From Microcaldota archaeon (lineage in GTDB: Archaea > Micrarchaeota > Micrarchaeia > Anstonellales > Bilamarchaeaceae), in contig JACRGB010000011.1 in assembly GCA_016212505.1 (NCBI GenBank), positions 1-32,235 of the forward strand: a DNA stretch of 32,235 nucleotides, given 5' to 3'. The notes under the pieces were generated by a model, which had not been told where the DNA came from, ran no database searches, and saw nothing but the letters and a program-made list of their open reading frames with translations. The position numbers were made by a program, and so were the translations under genes. Position 1 is the first letter of the stretch, and the number at the start of each line of letters is the position of its first letter. Below, one piece after another: positions 5,811-12,020 of this stretch.

Positions 5811-6527
5811 GTAATTAATTTCTTCCAAAACCCCGCTGATGAGGTTTTCGACCTTGGTTTTGGCTTTTGCCATCACCTGCAAGGTCTCCTCTGCCTTCAG
5901 CGGTTTTTTTGAAATGCCGGCAGCATAATTGCTTGCAACTGCAATTGCAGCAAAATCAATTTCCGCTTCCCCAAGCAAGCTCATCTCATAAGCTGCAGTC
6001 ATATTGACCAGATTTGCCCCCATTTTCCTGAGCATTTTCACTTCTGATTTTGTCTCAAACCTTGGGCCAGGAGTCGTTGCAATTATTCCGCCTTTTTTCA
6101 GGCCCAATTTCCCTACTGATGAAACTTCCTGTATTTTTTCCCCAAGCTCCTTGCTAAAAGGAGAGCTGAAATCCGCGTGCTTCATACCCCCAAAAAAATC
6201 CTCATGAAAAGTTATTGGCGTCCATAGCCCGATAAAATCATCGAGCATTACCATATCCCCTGGTTTGTATTTCGAGATCACTCCGGCTGAGTAGACTGAA
6301 ATGACCCCCCTAACATCGATTTTCTTTAGCGCAGCTATATTTGCCCTATAATTTATCTTATGTGGGGGTAATTCGTGCTTTTCACCATGGCGAGGAATGA
6401 AAACTATTTTTTCTCCAGCAAATGATACTACGGATAGTCTTGCAGTCCCATAATGGGTCAGGACATCCAGTTCCTCAACCCTTTTCCCCAACTTATAAAA
6501 TCCCGTTCCCCCGATTATTGCAAACAT
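5793..6527 (-). CDS. mtnP: S-methyl-5'-thioadenosine phosphorylase family protein
   Basis: 244 residues. IIGGTGF at 4-10 and the phosphate/ribose region PRHGEKHELPPHKINYRAN (45-63) are hallmarks of MTA/PNP phosphorylases, which cleave methylthioadenosine (or methylthioinosine or purine nucleosides) with phosphate. TTPGPRFETKSEV (151-163) supplies the purine-binding loop. The NMT motif is present at 175-177, but the following conserved Pro-Glu of the NMTxxPE motif is YE here (180-181), an unusual change beside the active site that might alter specificity. Ribosome site AGGAGA lies just before the ATG. It follows the phosphatase gene by 23 bp, so the two are probably co-transcribed. Enzyme family is certain, exact substrate is not. 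Confidence 0.88.
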   Translation of the reverse strand: MFAIIGGTGFYKLGKRVEELDVLTHYGTARLSVVSFAGEKIVFIPRHGEKHELPPHKINYRANIAALKKIDVRGVISVYSAGVISKYKPGDMVMLDDFIGLWTPITFHEDFFGGMKHADFSSPFSKELGEKIQEVSSVGKLGLKKGGIIATTPGPRFETKSEVKMLRKMGANLVNMTAAYEMSLLGEAEIDFAAIAVASNYAAGISKKPLKAEETLQVMAKAKTKVENLISGVLEEINYSEPLK

Positions 6528-6550
6528 GATCTTCTCCTAAATTTCAATTC

Positions 6551-7162
6551 TTATAATTCTTCCGCTCGGCAATACCCTTCCAACCGCGGGACATTGTTCA
6601 TTTTTAGTTTTGCTATAGTTGCATTTCCACTATCAAAGCACCTGAAATTTCCCAGGCTTGAAATTAATGAGCATAATATCACATTCAAAACACAATAATG
6701 TGTTACGATGATTATCTGCCCATCATTGTGCCTTTTTGCTATTTTCAAAAATTCCGGCATCACCCTTGCCTGCACTTCAAAAAGGCTCTCACCCCCCGGT
6801 ATCGGGTTGTTTTCCGGATCATTGTGCCATCCGCTCCAGGCTTCCGGGAATTTTTCCATTATTTCTTTTTCGGTTTTTCCGTCCCAGCCCCCGCAATCAA
6901 GTTCCCTGAAGCTTTCAGTGATCTCCATTTTGCTTCCTGTCGCTTTTGCAATTGCCTGTGCAGTTCGGATTGCTCTTGGAAACGGGCTGGAATATATGAC
7001 GCTAATTCTCATCGTTCTTTTACTTTTGAACAGTTTTACTAATGCCTTGAGCTGTTTTTTACCCAGGTCGCTGAGCCCCTCATCTTTATTCAAATTCGAG
7101 TTGTAAATCCTTTTTTTATTTGCAATGCTCTGTGCATGGCGGATAATGTATATGATTCCCAT
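6551..7162 (-). CDS. Histidine phosphatase (phosphoglycerate mutase-like) family protein
   Basis: 203 residues with the complete histidine-phosphatase set: the RHAQS phospho-His motif near residue 8 (variant of RHGxT/S), SSPFPRAIRTAQAIA with the second Arg, RELDCGGWDG containing the acid, and VTHYCVL with the second catalytic His. The family includes cofactor-dependent phosphoglycerate mutases, alpha-ribazole phosphatase (CobC) and nonspecific phosphatases. The DCGGWDGKTEKEI stretch resembles the CobC/GpmB branch. No cobalamin genes are nearby, so the substrate is open. First gene of a two-gene unit with mtnP. Confidence 0.88.
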   Translation of the reverse strand: MGIIYIIRHAQSIANKKRIYNSNLNKDEGLSDLGKKQLKALVKLFKSKRTMRISVIYSSPFPRAIRTAQAIAKATGSKMEITESFRELDCGGWDGKTEKEIMEKFPEAWSGWHNDPENNPIPGGESLFEVQARVMPEFLKIAKRHNDGQIIIVTHYCVLNVILCSLISSLGNFRCFDSGNATIAKLKMNNVPRLEGYCRAEEL

Positions 7163-7214
7163 GTGGGTTTCATTCTGCTAATGATTATAAATATTCGACC
7201 TTAGGTTCATTCTC

Positions 7215-7796
7215 ATGGAAGAGCAGAAGAAATATGATGGGGTCTCTGTTTCAGGTGTACTACAAAGCGTTAGCATTGCACTTGATGGCTATGATGATAT
7301 TTTTTCTGACTTTGACCCATCGCCCTATGCTATCCGTCTGATGTCCGAAGATTTCCTGCGGGAGCTCAAAAGGCATTATACAGAAAACCGCCATGGCGAT
7401 TTTGTAATCACCTTCACTTTACCAAAATCCTTGCGCTCGGAAAAAACCGAGAACCTGATCAGAAAGAGGATAAAGGACCATTTCACCTCTTCCCTCTCCA
7501 AACTGCGCAAAGAAACGTACAAGGCAAGGCGCGAAGGCATACTTAGGATTGGTGGCGGCATGGCGATTGCCGCTCTTGTATTTACCGTGCCCCAGTTTGA
7601 GACCCAGCTCCCATTAATGATACTTTCCACCCTGAGCTGGTATTTCCTTTGGTCTGGATATGAGAAGTTTTTCGAGGCCCCCTCTGCAATGAATAAGAAA
7701 GAGCGGTTTTTTGATAAGTTTGTTTCTGCAAAATATAACTTTGTTGACCAGGAAGATGTAGTAAAGAGTATAAATATTGGTTCTAGTTATAGGTAG
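7215..7796 (+). CDS. Conserved membrane protein of unknown function, DGYDDIFSDFD motif
   Basis: 193 residues. The N-terminal motif DGYDDIFSDFDPSPY (24-38) is followed by SEDFLRELKR; I recall this combination from uncharacterised archaeal and bacterial proteins but cannot give it a function. After a basic region (80-108) come two hydrophobic segments, about 112-126 and 132-148, separated by a short polar turn. Both termini should therefore lie in the cytoplasm, with a C-terminal FDKFVSAKYNF tail. Divergent from the phosphatase gene with 52 bp between; the A/T-rich TATAAATA at 7187-7194 could serve as its TATA box at about -25. Confidence 0.7.
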   Translation: MEEQKKYDGVSVSGVLQSVSIALDGYDDIFSDFDPSPYAIRLMSEDFLRELKRHYTENRHGDFVITFTLPKSLRSEKTENLIRKRIKDHFTSSLSKLRKETYKARREGILRIGGGMAIAALVFTVPQFETQLPLMILSTLSWYFLWSGYEKFFEAPSAMNKKERFFDKFVSAKYNFVDQEDVVKSINIGSSYR

Positions 7797-7815
7797 TTGC
7801 GCACACACAGTCAAA

Positions 7816-8397
7816 TCAGGATTTCAAAAAATTCTCAATTATCTTTTCCCCGTTTTCAGTGTGCCAAACCTCTGGATGGAACTGCACCCCAAAAATTGGT
7901 TTTGTTTTGTGCCGCATCGCTTCTATTTCACAAGTTTCCGAGTGAGCCAGCCTTATGAAATCTTTTGGCAATTCCTTTACTTCATCAAAATGAGATACCC
8001 ATACCCTGAATTTTTTAGGCAGCCCCTTAAAGAGTATGTCCTCATCATCAACAGTAAGTTCTCCCATCCCATACTCTGCGCTTTTTCCTTTTGCAACCTT
8101 TGCTCCAAAAATATACGCTATCATCTGCTGGCCATAGCAGATTCCAAGTATTGGGGTTTCGAGCATTCCTTCTTTTAGCATATTGCAAATCTGCGAGCTA
8201 AGATTTGGCGGATCGGTATAGACCGAGCTTGGGCCACCAGATAAAATTATCTTTTGCGCATTTTTTATTTTTACTTCGATTTCGCGGTGTATGTATTTGG
8301 CTTTGGAATTGACTATCTCTGCCTCAAAATCAAGATCGCGGCAATTTCGCTTTATCAAATGGGTATATTGAGAACCATTGTCGACTACGAGTATCAT
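7816..8397 (-). CDS. guaAA: GMP synthase, glutamine amidotransferase subunit (split archaeal type)
   Basis: 193 residues, the usual size of the separate archaeal GATase subunit. MILVVDNGSQYTHLIKR opens a class I amidotransferase. SGGPSSVY follows, then the nucleophile elbow GICYGQQ with Cys87 (usually GICYGHQ or GICYGMQ; Gln at that place is a mild variant), and FHPEVWHTENG with His174 and Glu176 completing the triad. It releases ammonia from glutamine for the ATP pyrophosphatase subunit, which is not in the window. Together with PurH it shows a purine-nucleotide pathway. It converges with the 193-residue membrane-protein gene. Confidence 0.95.
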   Translation of the reverse strand: MILVVDNGSQYTHLIKRNCRDLDFEAEIVNSKAKYIHREIEVKIKNAQKIILSGGPSSVYTDPPNLSSQICNMLKEGMLETPILGICYGQQMIAYIFGAKVAKGKSAEYGMGELTVDDEDILFKGLPKKFRVWVSHFDEVKELPKDFIRLAHSETCEIEAMRHKTKPIFGVQFHPEVWHTENGEKIIENFLKS

Positions 8398-8485
8398 GAT
8401 CTAATTTAATGAGCCAAGAATTAAAATTGCTGTGCAATCTTAAAATAAAGTGAGCAGTCAAAAAACACAAAAGTGACAAATCAAT

Positions 8486-8494
8486 CTTTAAAAA
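8486..8494 (+). promoter_or_regulatory. TATA box for the lipoprotein gene at 8519
   Basis: CTTTAAAAA is centred about 28 nt before ATG 8519, so transcription should begin at or next to the start codon (leaderless). No ribosome site is present. Confidence 0.6.
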
Positions 8495-8518
8495 CACTAC
8501 TCTGCAACAAGTATCACT

Positions 8519-9013
8519 ATGACACAAACTGCTCGTCAAAGACTGAGTCAAAGTTTGACTCGAAGTTTCGGAATTCGTTCATTGCCTTTTGTTGCTGCAA
8601 TAACCAGTTTCGCTCCCTTATTAGGAGGATGCGAAGCTCCCAATCCGAATTACAACCCTGGTCAAATCTGCGAGGTCCCACCTTCTGCAAGAACTCCTGT
8701 GGAAGGATGGTTTACTACAACTCCAAGACCTGTTGGCGGCTTATCGATCAAATATGTGGATGGTATGCTTGGCCCTCGCAGTGGCGATGATCGGGCACTA
8801 ATGGGTGTTGGTTGCGCTCCTCCAACTGCTAAAGGAAACGAATTTGGTATTGTCGCAGTTTCAGCAGGTCTTATTGATTTTTCTTTTACTAACGGAAGGC
8901 AACAAATATCCTTCTTAGTTCAAAACGTCGGATTTGCTGCTCCCGGCAGCCACGATAAATCTTATGAAAATCGGGCCTATTTAAGAGGAGAAGTCTCAGC
9001 AACAAATTATTAG
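8519..9013 (+). CDS. Putative secreted lipoprotein, unknown function
   Basis: 164 residues. A basic N-region (RQRLSQSLTRSFGIR) precedes a moderately hydrophobic segment ending FAPLLGGCEAP, a good lipobox with Cys38. The rest (about 125 residues) is beta-rich with three further cysteines and motifs such as GWFTTTPRPVGGLSIKYVDG. I do not recognise the family. The gene is leaderless, divergent from guaAA, and its stop (9011-9013) is immediately followed by the 33-nt inverted element and hairpin array. Together with the next gene it forms a small accessory block just upstream of the RNA polymerase operon. Confidence 0.65.
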   Translation: MTQTARQRLSQSLTRSFGIRSLPFVAAITSFAPLLGGCEAPNPNYNPGQICEVPPSARTPVEGWFTTTPRPVGGLSIKYVDGMLGPRSGDDRALMGVGCAPPTAKGNEFGIVAVSAGLIDFSFTNGRQQISFLVQNVGFAAPGSHDKSYENRAYLRGEVSATNY

Positions 9014-9018
9014 TTCGG

Positions 9019-9051
9019 CATATACTCAACCAAGTAAGTTTCTCCGATTTT
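9019..9051 (-). repeat. 33-nt inverted element, copy A
   Basis: The minus strand of this stretch is identical, 33 of 33 bases, to 19298-19330 on the plus strand. It begins AAAATCGGAGAAACTTACTT and ends GGTTGAGTATATG. Here CTCAACCAA (9025-9033) pairs with TTGGTTGAG (9073-9081), so the element forms one arm of a hairpin. Confidence 0.9.
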
Positions 9052-9272
9052 GTTTCAGAAGCTTTATCTCAGTTGGTTGAGGATGGCAAAAAGCTGAAAA
9101 GCTTTTTGACTGTGTCCCAAAAACTCCGCGAGTTTTTGGACAGTCGTGAAACCGTAGTTTCACAACATCTTGAAAGCCGCTGCTTTCAAGGACATAGTTG
9201 TGCCATGGAAAATTTCTTAAATTTTCCATAATTGACCGTAACGACGGTCAATGCCAAATAATTAATTTGGCA
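9025..9272. repeat. Array of at least eight consecutive hairpins
   Basis: In order: CTCAACCAA (9025-9033) with TTGGTTGAG (9073-9081); AAAAAGC/GCTTTTT (9088-9107); TGTCC + AAAAACTC with GAGTTTTT + GGACA (9113-9142); GTGAAAC/GTTTCAC (9146-9163); CTTGAAAGC/GCTTTCAAG (9169-9190), clasped by CACAAC/GTTGTG (9161-9202); ATGGAAAATTT/AAATTTTCCAT (9205-9229); TTGACCGT/ACGGTCAA (9232-9251); TGCCAAAT/ATTTGGCA (9252-9272). Loops are only 3-6 nt and spacing between stems is 0-14 nt. Stems differ in sequence, so this is not a tandem repeat or CRISPR. It fills the 369-bp gap between two unknown genes (9014-9382). Confidence 0.88.
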
Positions 9273-9349
9273 CAGGATAATCAAACAAAAATCGATTCAG
9301 ACTGATTCAAAAACTTATTTTACAAACATCAAGACTCTTCGAAAGATTC

Positions 9350-9358
9350 ATTTAAAAG
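9350..9358 (+). promoter_or_regulatory. TATA box for the gene at 9383
   Basis: ATTTAAAAG is centred about 29 nt upstream of ATG 9383, which is the spacing of a leaderless archaeal promoter. It lies downstream of the hairpin array, so the array is not in the predicted transcript of this gene. Confidence 0.6.
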
Positions 9359-9382
9359 CATGAGCTAACACTAATCACTGTC

Positions 9383-10156
9383 ATGGCAGTTCAAAGACGA
9401 ATCGTATTTAATGCCGAAAGATTTGGACAAATTGAAGTTGCTTTGAAAAAAGCAGGCTTTGTTGATTGCGGAAAAAACCCACATACTAATCTTCCAGTTC
9501 TTGTTGATAAGCCAAGATCATCTGGTTTTAGGCAACGACTGGCAGTAACCTCCAGTAGTGGGAGCAGCTCTACCGAAAAAAAGGGATGGGAGTATGATCT
9601 TAGTGTATATTGCGAAGTAGCTGCCCCTAAAGACCGCGCTATTTTGTTCGCCTTAAGAGAATTAGGCTATCTTTACAATCGGGATATTCGCTATTCAGGT
9701 GCTTCCGGGTACTTCCCTCTGCCTGATAGGAGTTGTCCTTGTTTTGGTATTTCTGTCGCACCTGAGGTTGTTGTGGTTTCTGATACTTTCCATCTTGATC
9801 GCCTGATTGAGGCCAGCAAACAGCTCATCGCAGCTCTCGCAGCCTTAAAGGGCAATACGATACTCAAAACTGCAAGAGACGCCCAACTCTCTGCCCAGGA
9901 ACTTAGGACACACTCCAGTTTGCCAATGGGCAATGCATTTGGAAGAGATGTAGTAGCCATAGTCAGGCTCAGTCAAAAACTGGTTGAAAAAATGGATGCA
10001 GCGTACGATGCAGGAGTAGATTTCCTCAGGGTAAATGCGCAAATCTCTGATGCAATGAAATTAGTTTGTCCTAATTATGTATCCCATATGCGTTCAATAC
10101 GGCCTAGCGAGATCTCTGTCAGGTCAGCTGCGATTTCCAAAAGCGCTCATTTATAA
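9383..10156 (+). CDS. Hypothetical protein of unknown family
   Basis: 257 residues, leaderless ATG. The N-terminal half is alpha/beta (RIVFNAERFGQIEVALKKAG, then a strand-rich YDLSVYCEVA and YFPLPDRSCPCFGISVAPEV). It has a Ser-rich linker at about 54-65 and a CPCFG motif near 117. The C-terminal half (about 130-257) is mainly helical with alanine-rich helices. No signal peptide or membrane segment is visible, so it should be cytoplasmic. I cannot name a family. It lies between the hairpin array and rpoH, and the TATA element of the rpo operon overlaps its last codons. Confidence 0.6.
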   Translation: MAVQRRIVFNAERFGQIEVALKKAGFVDCGKNPHTNLPVLVDKPRSSGFRQRLAVTSSSGSSSTEKKGWEYDLSVYCEVAAPKDRAILFALRELGYLYNRDIRYSGASGYFPLPDRSCPCFGISVAPEVVVVSDTFHLDRLIEASKQLIAALAALKGNTILKTARDAQLSAQELRTHSSLPMGNAFGRDVVAIVRLSQKLVEKMDAAYDAGVDFLRVNAQISDAMKLVCPNYVSHMRSIRPSEISVRSAAISKSAHL

Positions 10157-10158
10157 AC
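10149..10158 (+). promoter_or_regulatory. Probable promoter of the rpo operon
   Basis: ATTTATAAAC overlaps the 3' end of the preceding gene and would start transcription near 10178. That leaves a leader of about 27 nt containing GGTGGTG (10192-10198) before the rpoH TTG start. Confidence 0.45.
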
Positions 10159-10204
10159 ATTTCCAAATAAGTTTAATTCTCTATTCGGTAGTGGTGGTGC
10201 TAGC

Positions 10205-10459
10205 TTGAAGAAAAAGAAAGAAAATGCCCCGACAGTCGACGTCTTGTCTCACAATCTTATGCCTCAAATGAAGGTTCTTGGAGCCAGTGAAAAAAATAAG
10301 ATCCTTAGTGAATTCTCTATCAATTCGAGCCAGCTTCCTAAATTTTATTCTACTGATCCTGCAGTGCTTGCGCTTAAGGCACAGGCAGGAGATGTAATCA
10401 AAATCGAGCGAAATGACGGCACAAGCAAATATACCGCTTATCGGGTAGTAATCGAGTAA
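10205..10459 (+). CDS. rpoH: DNA-directed RNA polymerase subunit H (Rpo5)
   Basis: 84 residues equivalent to the C-terminal assembly domain of eukaryotic Rpb5: VLSHNLMPQMKVLGASEKNK, then STDPAVLALKAQAGDVIKIE and TAYRVVIE at the end. Start is TTG at 10205, preceded by GGTGGTG. A short lysine-rich N-terminal extension (KKKKENAP) precedes the conserved part. It leads the operon rpoH-rpoB2-rpoB1-rpoA1-rpoA2-rpl30e-nusA, the standard archaeal order, and lies 25 bp from rpoB2. Confidence 0.96.
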   Translation: MKKKKENAPTVDVLSHNLMPQMKVLGASEKNKILSEFSINSSQLPKFYSTDPAVLALKAQAGDVIKIERNDGTSKYTAYRVVIE

Positions 10460-10484
10460 TTTAGAATAATTTTTTGGTGGGTTT

Positions 10485-11939
10485 ATGGTAGAAGGTCTAG
10501 TAGAGTCGTATTACCGTGTGAACACTTTGGTCAATCAGCAGTTGCAATCTTACAACAAATTTGTTGAGAGTGGCATCCAGCAGGTTATCGATCGGATCGG
10601 AAAAATCTCAACTAATGTTGAAGGTTTCGAGTTAAAACTTGGTAAAGTCCGTATCGAGCAGCCAAGATACTACGAAGTTAAGGGTGGGTATCGGCAAATT
10701 TTCCCAAACGAGGCAAGGCTAAGGAACCTTGGTTATTCAGCCCCTGTTTTCCTCGAAATTATCCCTGTATTTAATGGCGTAGAGCGGCCAGTTTATTCTG
10801 ATGTATTTATTGGCGAAATCCCGGTAATGCTCAAATCCAAACTTTGCTACCTTTCAAACATGCGAAGGGAAGAACTAATTGAAAATGGCGAAGATCCTGA
10901 TGATCCAGGAGGATATTTCATAATTAACGGTAGCGAGCGTGTCTTGGTCAGCATTGAAGACCTGGTCCCAAATAAATTAATGGTAACAAAAGAAAGAAAC
11001 GGAATTGTTTCAAAAATATTCTCAACTTACTTTGGTTTTAGGGCCAGGTGCGTAGTCGAGCGAAACAACGACGGGGTTTATAGCGTAGAATTCCCATCCA
11101 CCCCGCCAGGAATCTCGATTGTCCAGCTTTTGCGTGTTCTTGCATTTGAAAAAGATACTGAAATTCTTGCTGCATTTTCATCCGAGCGCCACATCCGAAA
11201 TGATGTCATCCTGAACTTAGAAGGTGAACAATCAAAAACCCGCGAAGAAGCAGTTGATTTGCTTAGCAGGAAACTTTCTCCAGGCCAGCCACCAGAATTT
11301 AGGCTGAACCGAATGGAAAATCTTCTTGATAGTTATTTGCTCCCGCATATAGGGGTAACCAAAGCTGCAAGATTGGATAAGGCCAAATACTTAGTTAAAA
11401 TGGGTGAGCGGGCAACAAGAGTTGCATACCGCGAAATTGCCCCTGATGATAAGGACCATTATGCAAATAAGAGAGTAAAGCTTGCAGGCGACTTAATGGA
11501 AGATCTTTTCCGTTATGCGTTCCAGTTCCTCATCAAGGATTTAGTTTATCAGGCATCAAGGGCTGAAGCAAGAGGACGAAGATTGCAAGTGCACACGCTG
11601 ATTAGGCAAGATGCACTAGGTGATCGTGTAAAATATGCGATGGCAACAGGAAACTGGGTAGCCGGCCAAACTGGTGTTTCACAGTTACTTGACCGTGTGA
11701 GCTACCTTTCTACTATATCACACCTCCGAAGAATCATTTCCCCGCTCAGCAAAAAACACCCCCACTTTAAGGCAAGAGACCTTCACGGAACACACATTGG
11801 AAAATTGTGTCCAAACGAAACTCCAGAAGGTCCAAGCTGCTCGCTTGTGAAAAACCTTTCCGTTATGGCTGAAGTTTCAATAGGTGCTGAAGAAGCGGAA
11901 ATTGAGAGGATTCTCAAAACCTACGAGGTCAAGCAGTAA
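10485..11939 (+). CDS. rpoB2: DNA-directed RNA polymerase subunit B'' (N-terminal half of B)
   Basis: 484 residues corresponding to the upstream half of Rpb2: protrusion and lobe with GGYFIINGSERVLVSIEDLVPNK, and the fork region SYLSTISHLRRIISPLSKKH followed by HGTHIGKLCPNETPEGPSCS. It ends at ILKTYEVKQ, the normal split point of euryarchaeal-type B''/B'. Ribosome site GGTGGG lies 7 nt before ATG. Together with B' it forms the catalytic wall and the fork of the polymerase. No missing conserved blocks were noticed. Confidence 0.98.
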   Translation: MVEGLVESYYRVNTLVNQQLQSYNKFVESGIQQVIDRIGKISTNVEGFELKLGKVRIEQPRYYEVKGGYRQIFPNEARLRNLGYSAPVFLEIIPVFNGVERPVYSDVFIGEIPVMLKSKLCYLSNMRREELIENGEDPDDPGGYFIINGSERVLVSIEDLVPNKLMVTKERNGIVSKIFSTYFGFRARCVVERNNDGVYSVEFPSTPPGISIVQLLRVLAFEKDTEILAAFSSERHIRNDVILNLEGEQSKTREEAVDLLSRKLSPGQPPEFRLNRMENLLDSYLLPHIGVTKAARLDKAKYLVKMGERATRVAYREIAPDDKDHYANKRVKLAGDLMEDLFRYAFQFLIKDLVYQASRAEARGRRLQVHTLIRQDALGDRVKYAMATGNWVAGQTGVSQLLDRVSYLSTISHLRRIISPLSKKHPHFKARDLHGTHIGKLCPNETPEGPSCSLVKNLSVMAEVSIGAEEAEIERILKTYEVKQ

Positions 11940-11959
11940 ATCTTAGGTGATTTTTAGAA

Positions 11960-11996
11960 GGTGAAATTTTTATGGGTTGAACGGTGTTCCGTTCAA
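11960..11996 (+). promoter_or_regulatory. Leader before rpoB1: ribosome site, two-codon ORF and hairpin
   Basis: GGTGA (11960-11964) precedes ATG GGT TGA (11972-11980), a Met-Gly-stop ORF with ideal spacing. The stop lies in the left arm of a perfect hairpin, TTGAACGG (11977-11984) / TGTT / CCGTTCAA (11989-11996). A second GGTGA at 12009-12013 then serves the real rpoB1 start at 12021. Confidence 0.55.
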
Positions 11997-12020
11997 ATAT
12001 AAAAAAATGGTGATTTTTTT

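Noticed and set aside
8398-8518. Possible riboswitch or operator between guaAA and the lipoprotein gene
   Set aside because: I saw only A/T-rich promoter sequence; no conserved purine-riboswitch pattern or strong palindrome.
9025-9272. Considered as a CRISPR array
   Set aside because: There is no repeated unit with spacers; each palindrome has a different sequence and no cas gene is near.
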